DNA of 64,000 nt from an uncultured Flavobacteriaceae bacterium (GCA_947501845.1 CANMXP010000012.1:1-64000); one strand, 5' to 3'; numbered from the stretch's first letter, positions 53,857 to 63,295 are shown. Made by a program: numbers and translations. The notes: a model not told the origin generated them from the letters alone.

Positions 53857-56187
53857 CTATTTTTTAGTACTAAAAAATTTTGGTTTCACCAGGTAGATTA
53901 TGGCTGGCAGTAATGTGAGGCTTCCAATAAAACTAACAGTTACAGCAACAGCAACTAAAAACCCAAATTGACTTAGGGGAGGGACAGAACTGGTCATTAA
54001 AACACTAAATCCTAAGGCTAATGCCAGAAAGTTAAATAGTAATGCCCTGCCAGCAGATTTGTAAAATTCATTATAGGCCTCTTTAATGGGTAATCCCTTT
54101 TCGTTTAAAAGAAATTTAAGGCGATCTACGGTGTGTACGGCGAAATCAACACCAATGCCAATGGCGATTGCAGCAAACATTGAAGTACCAACTGCAAGCC
54201 ATATATTTAAAACACCCATAACTGTATAAATGAACAATACAGATATTGAAACTGGGATAATGGTTAATATTCCTGCCCAAATGGATCTAAAACTAAAGGC
54301 TGCAAATAATAAAACCACAAGTAAGGCCAGCCCAGCGCCTAAAAAATGATTAAATCCTAATCGGTTTATCCAATGGGCATCGACAGTGACTTTACCTGTT
54401 GTTGTTGCTTTTATAGTGCTGTTATTAAAGTTTTGTGACAAATAGGTATTAACCGCATCAACAACAGGTTTTTCGAAATTGTACTCGCTGGTATCCATTC
54501 TTAATCTAATGTTCGCTAAACGATAATCGTAGTCCACATAGTTATCGAAGTCTGTTGGATCACCACTTGCAGAGTACAGTAAAAAATATTGTGCAATGAG
54601 TTCTCTATCGTCAGGTATCTTATAATACGCTGTATTATTTTCATTTAATGACTGATTCATTTTTTTAAGAAAATCAACAATCGAAATACTTCCTTTTACA
54701 TGTGGTAACGTTTCTGCATAAGCTTGTAGAGCTTCCATTTTGTGAAGGTTTTCAGGTTCGAAAATATCTTCAGTTTCTGGTGTTTCTATAAGAATATCTA
54801 AATAGGAAGTACCATCCGTTTTTTTATTGATTAAAGCGTCCGCTTTAACAATAGGCTCATCTGCTTGAAAATTCTTTATTCTATCTTCATTAATTTCCAG
54901 TTTGAATGCACCATTGATTCCAAATCCGATAATGATGATGGCAATAATAATGATCGCTTTTGGGTATTTCACCACCACTTTACCAACAAATGCCATAGCT
55001 TTTCCGAAATAATCTATTTTTTGATTGCGTTTATAAGCTTTACTTAATTGAGGTTTTACAAACATCATTGCAGAAGGAATCATAAATACGGCATATACCA
55101 GAGCTACAAATACACCTAATGCACCAAATAATCCAAAATAGGTCATAGGAGGCATATATGAAGATGCCGCTATCGCTAAGAACCCAGCAACCGTTGTAAC
55201 AGAGGTGATGGTAATAGGTCTCCACATATGCACCATGGTTTCTACGACCAATTCTTTTTGAGTGGATTCGGGATGCTTAGCTGCCGTTTCATAGTATTCT
55301 CCTAGTATATGAATACCGTCGGCAACTGCTATGGCGATAAGTACAACGGGCAAACCGTTGGTAATAACAAAAAAGTCTATCCCAAAAGCAGCCATGGTCC
55401 CAAGAGCGATTCCTACAGCAGCAAGTACCATAATATTAGGTAAAACAACCCCACGAAGTCTTCTGTAGGCAAAAATGAGAATGATTGTTATCACTACCGC
55501 TGCAAACGGGTTGGTTTTCATGGCATCTTCATCAATATATCGAATGAGGTAACCACTAACAGCTCCCTCACCAGCCAAGTAAAATTGTTCATCATGAGAT
55601 TTATATTCATCGAGCAACCTTATGAGGCTTTTATAAACTTCATGTTGTTTCTTATCATAGCTGTCCAGCATTTCAGCAACAATGAGGGTGGTAGTATGAT
55701 CGTTAGAAACTAGACTGCCTTGATACAATTCAAAATCGTTAATAGCTGCCTTTACTTCAAGTGCTTTTTTGTCTGTGAGTTCATTAATTTCGAAAAATGG
55801 ATCAACCTCTAGTCCTGCGTCAGTGCCTTCTATATTATTTTCAGTTGATAAACTTGTAATCTCATCAGGGTCTATGCCTGGTATTGTTTTTAATCGATCA
55901 CTTAATTTATGAACTAATTGAAGGGTTTTTTTGTTGAAGATCCCTTGCTCATTTACTATGGCAATAACCATGGGATCTTTTAAACCAAAGGTTTCCTTGG
56001 TCTGATTTCTAAAAACTAATATGGGATCATCTTTTGGTAAAAAGGCATCGTAACTAGTGTCTTTAGTCATTTTTGGAATAAATAAAGAGATCGCTATCAT
56101 GATAACAATACTTAATGTTAAAATGATTTTGTAGTGTGAAGTCACCTTATTAAAGAACTTAGTGGCTGTGAATTGTTTATTTTTCAT
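53857..56187 (-). CDS. MMPL/RND-family transporter
   Basis: The 776-residue protein has two repeats of membrane helices with large periplasmic loops (about 38-225 and 415-610). These include ITSVTTVAGFLAIAASSYMPPMTYFGLFGALGVF and the equivalent FLALALGFSVLMTSSVPPLSQFGFLVAVAV. It resembles HpnN/MmpL-type exporters of hydrophobic molecules. It is the first gene of the pump operon; a perfect palindrome lies 14 nt upstream of its ATG, as does a copy of the presumed MarR operator elsewhere in the locus. Confidence 0.88.
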   Translation of the reverse strand: MKNKQFTATKFFNKVTSHYKIILTLSIVIMIAISLFIPKMTKDTSYDAFLPKDDPILVFRNQTKETFGLKDPMVIAIVNEQGIFNKKTLQLVHKLSDRLKTIPGIDPDEITSLSTENNIEGTDAGLEVDPFFEINELTDKKALEVKAAINDFELYQGSLVSNDHTTTLIVAEMLDSYDKKQHEVYKSLIRLLDEYKSHDEQFYLAGEGAVSGYLIRYIDEDAMKTNPFAAVVITIILIFAYRRLRGVVLPNIMVLAAVGIALGTMAAFGIDFFVITNGLPVVLIAIAVADGIHILGEYYETAAKHPESTQKELVVETMVHMWRPITITSVTTVAGFLAIAASSYMPPMTYFGLFGALGVFVALVYAVFMIPSAMMFVKPQLSKAYKRNQKIDYFGKAMAFVGKVVVKYPKAIIIIAIIIIGFGINGAFKLEINEDRIKNFQADEPIVKADALINKKTDGTSYLDILIETPETEDIFEPENLHKMEALQAYAETLPHVKGSISIVDFLKKMNQSLNENNTAYYKIPDDRELIAQYFLLYSASGDPTDFDNYVDYDYRLANIRLRMDTSEYNFEKPVVDAVNTYLSQNFNNSTIKATTTGKVTVDAHWINRLGFNHFLGAGLALLVVLLFAAFSFRSIWAGILTIIPVSISVLFIYTVMGVLNIWLAVGTSMFAAIAIGIGVDFAVHTVDRLKFLLNEKGLPIKEAYNEFYKSAGRALLFNFLALALGFSVLMTSSVPPLSQFGFLVAVAVTVSFIGSLTLLPAIIYLVKPKFFSTKK

Positions 56188-56200
56188 GATATTATTTTTG

Positions 56201-56214
56201 GTTGTATATACAAC
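56201..56214. promoter_or_regulatory. Palindromic operator copy 1, upstream of the pump gene
   Basis: GTTGTATATACAAC is a perfect 14-base palindrome, ending 14 nt before the pump start at 56187 (reading on the minus strand). The identical sequence recurs at 56357 and a variant at 56931, all around the MarR-family gene, so it is probably the binding site of that regulator. Confidence 0.65.
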
Positions 56215-56356
56215 ATATGTGTTAAATTTTTTAGTAATTAAGGTTTAAGCAATCTTGAGAGGGGATTGAATCATAAATTATTAGACTCGTTTTAGGTTTT
56301 AAGTTTTTAGTTTGATTTACTTTAATTTTCATAATGACTTGTTTTAATGATTTTAA

Positions 56357-56370
56357 GTTGTATATACAAC
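56357..56370. promoter_or_regulatory. Palindromic operator copy 2, after the marR gene
   Basis: This is a second exact copy of GTTGTATATACAAC, located between the marR stop and the pump gene. It may control a promoter that drives the pump operon separately from marR. Confidence 0.65.
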
Positions 56371-56386
56371 ATTTAGATTAAATTTT

Positions 56387-56869
56387 TTAATATAATTTTT
56401 CCTCTAATGATTTAATACTTTCTACACCTTCATCTCCTAACTTAGCCATAAAAGTTTTCATTAGGGATTCCCAAATAGGCATAATTGATTTAATTAGATC
56501 AAATCCTTCTTGGGTGAGGGCTATCTCGGGACGATAATCAGATGATTTCGTTAAAAGCCCTCTTTTTTCTAGTAACTTAATATTTCTGCTAACTGTTGAT
56601 CTCTCTAAAAATAAGGATTCCCCTATTTTTCCCTGATCGACTTTTCCTAATTTCGTTAATACAAACAATATACTTAATTGACTTTCTGTGATATCAAATT
56701 CTTTGAGACTAGCCCTAAAATTTCTATCTACAAAACGAGATAAGCATCTTAGCCTGTTTCCAATACATTGTTCTACATGATATGTCATTAGTAAATCACT
56801 TTTATAAAGAACATTTAAAAATTTCCAAATGAGGTTTATCGATTTACACCAATCAGGTGCTTTTATCAT
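56387..56869 (-). CDS. MarR-family transcriptional regulator
   Basis: The open frame gives 160 residues. The first 27 residues (MIKAPDWCKS..) are not MarR-like, so the Met at 56788 (MTYHVEQCIGNRLRCLSRFVDR, 133 residues) is the better start. A winged-helix domain follows: ESQLSILFVLTKLGKVDQGKIGESLFLERSTVSRNIKLLEKRGLLTKSSDYRPEIALTQEG read in sections. It sits upstream of an exporter operon on the same strand and is surrounded by three palindromes, the classical layout of a repressor that controls itself and a pump. Confidence 0.87.
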   Translation of the reverse strand: MIKAPDWCKSINLIWKFLNVLYKSDLLMTYHVEQCIGNRLRCLSRFVDRNFRASLKEFDITESQLSILFVLTKLGKVDQGKIGESLFLERSTVSRNIKLLEKRGLLTKSSDYRPEIALTQEGFDLIKSIMPIWESLMKTFMAKLGDEGVESIKSLEEKLY

Positions 56870-57550
56870 TCAATAATATTAAAAACGATAAGCCAACCTA
56901 CATGTTCTAAGCTCGTCAAAACTACAAAAATATGTTGTATATGCAACATATTTTAAGGAATTTAACACTTTTATATATTAAAAATGGATTTAAAGTTAAG
57001 GTGTTATATCTTTTTGCCAAAAAATAAAAAAGTTATGTAAACGAAGTATATGCAAACTTTAGGAAGGTAAAACTGCTTTAAGATTAACAGGAAAAAAACT
57101 TAAAGTTTCCATGATTTTTATTTAATTTTTTTAATCAATTTAAAAAAATAAGAAGATTATTGATGCTTTTCGAAGGAAATCACATCCGTTTTTAGCTAAA
57201 ATCACATTCAAATTATTCTATTTCTTAGTAAAAAGCTTTCTTTTTTGAAAAGAAAATAGCTTTATACAAAAAAATCATAAGAATTACATTTATTGACACT
57301 GTAAGAAAAATTATATAATGTATTTTAGGTTGTTGTAATTGATTGGATATAAATTAGTTCGAGTTAAAATTTAAGGTTTTTTTTAGATGCAATGCATACT
57401 GATTTTTGTTAAAAATAGGAAGCTTTCCAGTAACAGAATTGTTTTGTTTTGTGTCGGTTTTTTTGTGGAATTATTAAATAATTACGTATATTATTACAGG
57501 ATTAATAGATAAATACCTATTTTTAGCGAATCTTATTTTTTATAAAGCCA
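56870..57550. other. Intergenic region, 681 bases between divergent marR and the sigma factor gene
   Basis: It holds the marR promoter region with the palindrome at 56931-56950 and, on the other side, the leader of the sigma gene. The middle is AT-rich with many homopolymer runs and no convincing reading frame or RNA structure. Confidence 0.5.
56931..56950. promoter_or_regulatory. Palindromic operator copy 3, upstream of marR
   Basis: TATGTTG and CAACATA arms surround TATATG, a near-perfect 20-base palindrome sharing its core with the two downstream copies. It lies about 60 nt upstream of the longer marR start and 143 nt from the preferred start, suitable for autoregulation. Confidence 0.6.
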
Positions 57551-58078
57551 ATGCGGGGAGGCGAAAAAAAATTTACACTTAAAAGTTACAAGAAACTTTT
57601 TCAGAGTTTGTATCCACAACTCTGTGTGTTTGCATATAAATATCTTAACGATCTGGAACTCTCAAAAGATTTTGCCCAAGAGGTTTTTCTTAAGGTTTGG
57701 GAAGACAAAATTACTTTTCAAAACGAAAACCATGCGACGGGCTTTTTTTATAAATCTGTAAAAAATAAATGTCTCAACTATTTAAAAAGTAAGCAGTATA
57801 AAACTACAGAGCGTTACGAGCTGGCAAATTTAGAGGATTATGAAACCGAAGAATTTTATATGTCTGAGGCAGTTACTATAGAAACTACTGCGGTTATAGA
57901 TAAGGCGATCAATAAATTACCAGAAAAAGCTGCCCAGGTTATTAGATTGAGCATTGAGGATTATACAAATAATGAAATAGCAAATGAATTATCCATATCT
58001 GTCAATACAGTCAAAGACCATAAAAAAGTAGCCTATCGTAAATTAAGAGGCTTTCTTAGTTTTTTAACAGTTAAATAA
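57551..58078 (+). CDS. ECF RNA polymerase sigma factor, FecI-like
   Basis: The 175-residue protein has region 2 (LCVFAYKYLNDLELSKDFAQEVFLKVWE) and region 4 (LPEKAAQVIRLSIEDYTNNEIANELSISVNTVKDHKKVAYRKLR) of an extracytoplasmic-function sigma factor. It is followed after 66 nt by a FecR anti-sigma gene. Such pairs usually respond to a TonB-dependent transporter signal and control the SusC/SusD genes next to them; those genes are absent here. Confidence 0.92.
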   Translation: MRGGEKKFTLKSYKKLFQSLYPQLCVFAYKYLNDLELSKDFAQEVFLKVWEDKITFQNENHATGFFYKSVKNKCLNYLKSKQYKTTERYELANLEDYETEEFYMSEAVTIETTAVIDKAINKLPEKAAQVIRLSIEDYTNNEIANELSISVNTVKDHKKVAYRKLRGFLSFLTVK

Positions 58079-58144
58079 TTTTTTATACATTATACTACCC
58101 GTTTTTCATTTTTTTTGTATTAATAATATAGCCTAAAATATCTA

Positions 58145-59320
58145 ATGGATAATTCCGATAAAATAAAACCACTTTCAGAAGAATTAGCAGCCTCGTTAAT
58201 TAAGAATGAAAGTACTAGTGATTTTGAAAAATCTGAGATTTTTGATGAAGAAATTAAATCGCAAATACTTTCAAATATCAAAACAGGCGAATATTCAGAT
58301 ATTTTAAAGGGTATTGAAACAAAAAAAGATTGGAAAGCTTTTAAAAAGAAAATAAAGAAACGTCCTAAAAAATCATTCAGACTTTGGTCATACGGGGCAG
58401 CAGCTTCTATTGTATTATTAATCTCAATAGCCTTTGTTTTTAACAAGACAGATAAAAAACAAGATTTAGATTTTGAAGAACCGACCATCGTAAACAATAA
58501 TATAGAGGTAGGTACCGACAAAGCAACTTTAACATTAGAGGATGGGTCTGATATTATTCTGGAAAAAGGGCAAGTTTATAAATCAAATAATATAAGTAGT
58601 AATGGTGAAGAGATTCTGTACTCGCCAAAAGGAAAGCGTGGTAAAGTAACTGGCAACGAGGTGGCCTATAATATGCTAACTATTCCCAGAGGCGGTCAGT
58701 TTTATATTACATTGGCCGATGGGACTAAGGTATGGTTGAATTCTGAGTCTAAGTTAAAATACCCTGTAACATTTAGACGTAATGAAACCCGTAAGGTGGA
58801 ACTAATTTATGGAGAAGCTTATTTTGATGTCTCGCCAAGTACCAATCATAGAGGTGCCAAGTTTAAGGTATTTCACCAATCTCAGGAAGTTGAGGTTTTA
58901 GGTACAGAATTTAATATGAGAGCCTATAAAGACGAAACCCATATTAATACCACCTTAGTAGAAGGTAAAGTGTCTGTTAGTACAGCAAATGCAAATGAAG
59001 TATTGGTGCCTAATCAACAATCAAGTCTTAATCTTGAAACCAGTAAAATAAGCAAGGCTACCGTTGCGGATGTTTATAATATAGTTTCATGGAAAGACGG
59101 TGTTTTTAGCTTTGAAAATAAGCCCTTAAAAGATATTTTTAAAGTGCTGTCACGTTGGTACGACATGGATGTTATTATTGAAAATACCGTAAAGAAAGAG
59201 GAACGATTTATTGGGACATTCAATAAGAGTAATAGTATAGAAGATATTCTAACTGCTATTAAGAGTACTGGTTTTATTAATACTTATGAGATAAATAATA
59301 AAACATTGACTATAAAGTAG
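58145..59320 (+). CDS. FecR-family anti-sigma factor
   Basis: The 391-residue protein has a cytoplasmic N-terminal sigma-binding region, a membrane helix (about 82-100; YGAAASIVLLISIAFVF), then the FecR domain (about 115-300). Its signatures are GGQFYITLADGTKVWLNSESKLKYP and ELIYGEAYFDVSPS. A C-terminal DUF4974 domain follows (about 310-391; FSFENKPLKDIFKVLSRWYDMDV), which contacts the signalling domain of a SusC-type transporter. It pairs with the sigma gene. Confidence 0.93.
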   Translation: MDNSDKIKPLSEELAASLIKNESTSDFEKSEIFDEEIKSQILSNIKTGEYSDILKGIETKKDWKAFKKKIKKRPKKSFRLWSYGAAASIVLLISIAFVFNKTDKKQDLDFEEPTIVNNNIEVGTDKATLTLEDGSDIILEKGQVYKSNNISSNGEEILYSPKGKRGKVTGNEVAYNMLTIPRGGQFYITLADGTKVWLNSESKLKYPVTFRRNETRKVELIYGEAYFDVSPSTNHRGAKFKVFHQSQEVEVLGTEFNMRAYKDETHINTTLVEGKVSVSTANANEVLVPNQQSSLNLETSKISKATVADVYNIVSWKDGVFSFENKPLKDIFKVLSRWYDMDVIIENTVKKEERFIGTFNKSNSIEDILTAIKSTGFINTYEINNKTLTIK

Positions 59321-59742
59321 TTTTATGGTCGTTTTAGGAGGCAGGTTAGAAGTAATTTAATTTTATTAAAAAACAACTAAACTAAAATAATTAAACAAAC
59401 TCAAACAATCTTAGATTATGAATATAATACACTCCCAACATTATTAATAGGTAAAATTCAGTTTATCTATATCTATTAAAGCCTATTAATACACTAAATA
59501 GGTATTATACATTTACTTTTTTTCTTCTATAGAAAAAATAACCATTCTGTACTTGTGGTATCAAGTTAATAGTCTCATGGTTTTAAATAAATATGGTATG
59601 ATACTTATACTATACTTTATATGTGGTTTTACTTAGGTATTCAATTTTAATCGAAAAGAATGTTGTGTGACTTTTTATAAGAATTTCAGTTATTCAAATT
59701 ATTTATTTAGATCGTTTTAATCAAGTAAGCATTCAATAGCTA

Positions 59743-59760
59743 ATTGTTTTGTAAAACAAT
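59743..59760. repeat. Short palindrome ATTGTTTT-GT-AAAACAAT
   Basis: Two perfect 8-base arms surround a 2-base centre. It may be an operator or part of an RNA structure; no gene uses it visibly. Confidence 0.35.
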
Positions 59761-59786
59761 ATGTCAAAATAAAAGAAGCAATGTCA

Positions 59787-59860
59787 AAAAGGGAAAAAGC
59801 ATGGTTTTAAGATTAATTAGGTTAGAGTAGTTAAGAATTAAAAACCATCTTTTCCCTTTT
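59787..59860. repeat. Long imperfect inverted repeat with about 28-base loop
   Basis: AAAAGGGAAAA-ATGGTTTTA on the left pairs with TAAAAACCAT-TTTTCCCTTTT on the right. The transcript would form a stable stem and end in a pyrimidine tract, so it may be an old terminator or a small noncoding RNA. Confidence 0.4.
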
Positions 59861-60049
59861 AACAGAAGGAAATCATACCAGCTGAGTAAGTGTAAAATTT
59901 GTAAGGCTTTTTAATGAAATATAAATATCTCTAAACATTTTTTATGAACATAGTTGTTTTTGAATTAGTCACTCTAGAGACAACATTTTAATACCATTTT
60001 TATTTCCTTAAGTGTTAATTTCTAATAAGAAATACTATGGATAGAGTAC

Positions 60050-60080
60050 GGGCAACCGTTAATAGTTCGGTTGTCCTTTT
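60050..60080 (+). terminator. Intrinsic terminator without a visible upstream gene
   Basis: GGGCAACCG (60050-60058) pairs with CGGTTGTCC (60068-60076, one G-T) and is followed by TTTT. It probably ended the transcript of the lost transporter genes. Confidence 0.7.
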
Positions 60081-60090
60081 AATTTTTAAT

Positions 60091-60327
60091 TTAACGTGAG
60101 TTCGATATGTAGGCGACTAACAATCCAAAGTGTACGTATTGTATATTCAATTATGTTTGTCATTCAGACGAAGAATGAGGAAGAATCTCCAAATTATGAG
60201 ATTTCTCGTCACTCACATCGACTGTGCTCAGTGCACCGCGTACCTCGTTCTGTCGAAATGACAACTACATTTTTTAAGGTGTTTAAGGCTATTTTTTAGT
60301 ATTTAAAATAAATCGAACTCACGTTAA
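60091..60327. mobile_element. MITE-like element with 16-bp perfect inverted repeats
   Basis: TTAACGTGAGTTCGAT at 60091 is repeated in inverse as ATCGAACTCACGTTAA at 60312-60327, giving a 237-base non-coding element. The outermost TTAA on both sides may be a target-site duplication. The interior includes a REP-like hairpin region (GAATGAGGAAGAATCTCC ... GAGATTTCTCG ... TCGAAATGACA) like those in the array at 62.2-64 kb. No transposase is inside, so it would depend on one elsewhere. Confidence 0.65.
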
Positions 60328-60444
60328 TTGAAAAAAGCTTCGCTGCTTTGTGCCGAGGTTTCCAATGAAATTGTTATGCTTATTTGGTTGTTTAATCGAA
60401 GTGAGTCGAAGAAAAAAGGAAATCTAAATAAATTAATTAAAAAA

Positions 60445-62010
60445 ATGCAAAATATACTTTCTGTAATTTCATTTTTATTGATTATAAATGTACTGCTATT
60501 ACTGTTTTCGGTGAATAGCGATGCACAATCCTTAAACTTAAACGATTCCCTTCAAAAGATGGGGCAAACCATTAAAAAAAAGGATGTAATACATATAAAA
60601 GCCTTAAAAGATAATGCTTTAATGCCATTCGAAGATTCTTCTGGTAAACAAAAGCTTTTATCGGGCATAACTATAGATAAAGGTAGTATTGTATCTGAAG
60701 GTATGCTTCAGTTTATAGGATCTACGACCTTTACTCTAAGCAATGATATAAAAGTACACTATAAGTATGTTGATAAAATTAAGAATAACGTACAATTTAA
60801 AGCTCTAAGTTATGGTGGTTTTTCGTTGGTAAAGGATAGTGATCTACCTTCGGTACATTTATTGGAGAATATGGTATCTTTATCAGGATTGGGTGATTAT
60901 TCGGCTAACGATTTATCAAAAATACTAGCTGGTAAAACTACCAATACACGGGTTCACCTTTCCGATTTAACGGAGAGTATCAGTGGGGTTACTACAACAA
61001 AAGATATAGAAACCTTATTGCAAATGATTCACTTACATTTTGTAAGCCCACGATTTGATACTGATGCGTATCAAGAGTTGATAACAAATTTTAACAATGA
61101 TGTCATCAGGAGGAGGCATAACATTAATGATAGGATAGACGATAGTATTACTGTTGCACTTTATGGAAATAAGCATCCCAAAAGACGTTTATTTAATAAT
61201 GACTTTATAAAAGATGTCTCCTTTAATAAGATAAAGAAACTGTACAAAGAGCGTTTTGGTAATGCCGCCGATTTTGAATTTTTTATAGTAGGCGATATTC
61301 AAAAAGGAGCATTAAGACCATTATTAGAAAAATATATAGCCAGTATGCCAACAAACGTTACTAAGGAAATGTGGCAGGACAATTCAGTACCCTGGTTACA
61401 AAATGGCATCAATAAGGACATTCCTTTAGCTATGAAAAGTCCCAAAAGCACAGCTAGAATAGTATATAAAAACATGATGAGCTATAGCTTAAAAAATGCA
61501 TTAATAGCTAGGGTTTTGGGTGATATTTTGCAATTACAATTAGCAAAAAAGTTGCTGGAACAAGTAAAAACGTGCTGTAATACAAACGTAAAAGCTAATG
61601 TGTCAAAGTGCCCTATCGAGCAGGCATCCTTGAATATAGCCATTGATTGTAATCCCATTAAGGTAGAACAGCTCGTAGCCATAGTGCGCCAGGAGATTAA
61701 AAAGATAGAAGAGGGTATTGTTGAACAAACAGATTTGGATAAAATAAAAACTACTTATTTAAAAGAAAGAAAACAGCAAGAGGTTTGTAATAACTACGAT
61801 ATGCGCGTACTAATAAACTACTTTCGTGAAGGGTATAATATGAATGACCCTAAAAATTTTAAAGATATAGTAAATAAGATTACAATTGAAGATATAGAGC
61901 TATTTGCAAACACATTAATAAAAAATTCAAAATCTTATGAGATCGTTTTTCATCCAGAACGAACTCACCAGCCAATTTATCAAGCCAAAAACACGGAAAG
62001 CAGACATTAA
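60445..62010 (+). CDS. C-terminal half of an M16 (PqqL-like) zinc protease, lacking the active site
   Basis: From the ATG at 60445 the product is 521 residues with a signal peptide (MQNILSVISFLLIINVLLLLF). The frame also extends upstream to a TTG at 60328, the very edge of the MITE. The body matches the second half of PqqL-type M16 proteases: GGFSLVKDSDLPS, DLTESISGVTTTKDIETLLQMIHLHFVSPR, LYGNKHPKRRLF and KERFGNAADFEFFIVGD. The catalytic HxxEH half is missing. Either the gene is a remnant given a new start by rearrangement, or it is an inactive partner subunit. Confidence 0.75.
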   Translation: MQNILSVISFLLIINVLLLLFSVNSDAQSLNLNDSLQKMGQTIKKKDVIHIKALKDNALMPFEDSSGKQKLLSGITIDKGSIVSEGMLQFIGSTTFTLSNDIKVHYKYVDKIKNNVQFKALSYGGFSLVKDSDLPSVHLLENMVSLSGLGDYSANDLSKILAGKTTNTRVHLSDLTESISGVTTTKDIETLLQMIHLHFVSPRFDTDAYQELITNFNNDVIRRRHNINDRIDDSITVALYGNKHPKRRLFNNDFIKDVSFNKIKKLYKERFGNAADFEFFIVGDIQKGALRPLLEKYIASMPTNVTKEMWQDNSVPWLQNGINKDIPLAMKSPKSTARIVYKNMMSYSLKNALIARVLGDILQLQLAKKLLEQVKTCCNTNVKANVSKCPIEQASLNIAIDCNPIKVEQLVAIVRQEIKKIEEGIVEQTDLDKIKTTYLKERKQQEVCNNYDMRVLINYFREGYNMNDPKNFKDIVNKITIEDIELFANTLIKNSKSYEIVFHPERTHQPIYQAKNTESRH

Positions 62011-62079
62011 AAATAATCTATAGGATGGATTGCTCAGGGACAAGCTAGAAATGTTAAGCACACTAAAAATATATAACTC

Positions 62080-62157
62080 AAAAAGGAAATAAGAATCGTT
62101 TTTATTAAGGTCTAAAGGTTAGTTAAAAGTCAAAAATGATTCTGTTTCCTTTTTTTA
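62080..62157 (+). terminator. Long imperfect hairpin terminator after the M16 half-gene
   Basis: AAAAAGGAAA-AAGAATC on the left pairs with GATTCT-TTTCCTTTTT on the right, followed by a T run. The loop is about 40 bases. It is the likely end of the M16 transcript. Confidence 0.55.
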
Positions 62158-62200
62158 GTAAGTCTAGACCTTTTTGGTTCTTTTTGCGGTCATGACAAAA

Positions 62201-62786
62201 AACATCCTGTCTATACTAGGAGCTACAGCGTACCACATTTTTTCGGTATTTATAACAAGTGTTTTAGAGTTTACTTTTCTTTGCTCGTCCAAAGAAAAGT
62301 AACAAAAGAAAAGACGCCCTTTCGGGGGCATTTCTTCTCATGCTCGCGCCAGAGAAGAACCAAGCCCAAAACTTCGCGTCGCCCAGCCCCAACGTCCAGC
62401 ACTGATGCTCCTGTACCTCGAAGCTTTTGTGCTTTATGCTTCCGAAAGGTCGGGGACAGTCCAATGGTCCTTTCCGTGCAATGGGCAGCGTGACTCTACC
62501 TCCCTGAATAAAAATGACGATGGAGCCGGCATAGCCTAGACTTTTTTGGTTCTTTTGTGGCCATGACAAAAAAACATGTCATTTATGTGGTTTGATCTTG
62601 TTTGTGTTGTAAATCATGTAGTTATATACATTTTAGGTGAGTTCATGTCATTCCGAATGAGGAACGAAGAGGAATCTTACCCCTCTGAGGTTTCTCATTT
62701 CTTTCGAAATAACAAACATCTGAGAACAAAAATTTAATGTTATTTCATTAAAAAAGTTATATCGACTGACGTTATCATAGAAAAAC
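62201..62786. repeat. Tandem intergenic repeat, copy 1 (586 bases, 77 extra)
   Basis: This copy begins AACATCCTG and contains CCACATTTTTTCGGTATTT, a perfect hairpin ACTTTTCTTTG-CTCGTC-CAAAGAAAAGT, a GC-richer core (CTTCGCGTCGCC, GTCCAGCACTGATGCTCC, CCGAAAGGTCGGGGACAG) and a REP-like segment (CATTCCGAATGAGGAAC). It has 77 additional bases near 62537-62615 that repeat the flank at 62163-62200. Minus-strand frames inside look like chance translations. Confidence 0.8.
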
Positions 62787-63295
62787 AACATCCTGCCTAC
62801 ACTAGGACCTAGAGTGTACCACATTTTTTCGGTATTTATAACAAGTGTTTTAGAGTTTACTTTTCTTTGCTCGTCCAAAGAAAAGTAACAAAAGAAAAGA
62901 CGCCCTTTCGGGAGGCATTTCTTCTCATGCTCGCGCCAGAGAAGAACCAAGCCCAAAACTTCGCGTCGCCCCGCCCCAACGTCCAGCACTGATGCTCCTG
63001 TACCTCGAAACTTTTGTGCTTTATGCTTCCGAAAGGTCGGGGACAGTCCAATGGTCCTTTCCGTGCAATGGGCAGCGTGACTCTACCTCCCTGAATAAAA
63101 ACGACCATGAGGCTGGCATAGCAATCATATAGTTATATACATTTTAGGTGAGTTCATGTCATTCCGAATGAGGAACGAAGAGGAATCTTATTCCTCTGGG
63201 ATTTCTCATTTCTTTCGAAATGACAAACATCTGAGAACCAAAATTTAGTGTTATTTCATTTAAAAAGTATACCGACTGACGTTATCATAGAAAAC
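62787..63295. repeat. Tandem intergenic repeat, copy 2 (509 bases)
   Basis: This is the plain 509-base unit, nearly identical to copy 1 apart from the 77-base difference. It is GC-richer than the surrounding DNA in its core. Confidence 0.8.

Larger units (their letters stand above)
59321..60090. other. Gene-less stretch of 770 bases behind fecR, possible transporter-locus scar
   Basis: A SusC-like transporter gene would be expected here. Instead there is a leader-like stretch (59340-59417) and an ATG at 59418 followed by only 9 codons before a stop. The remainder has no reading frame. It contains an 8-bp palindrome (59743-59760), a long-loop inverted repeat (59787-59860) and a terminator (60050-60080). 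Confidence 0.5.

Noticed and set aside
62264-63108. Minus-strand frames of about 80-113 residues inside the repeats (62264-62569, 62648-62989, 62857-63108)
   Set aside because: They follow the noncoding repeat, differ in start and end between copies and resemble over-predicted reading frames seen in such repeats; no domain or signal is visible.
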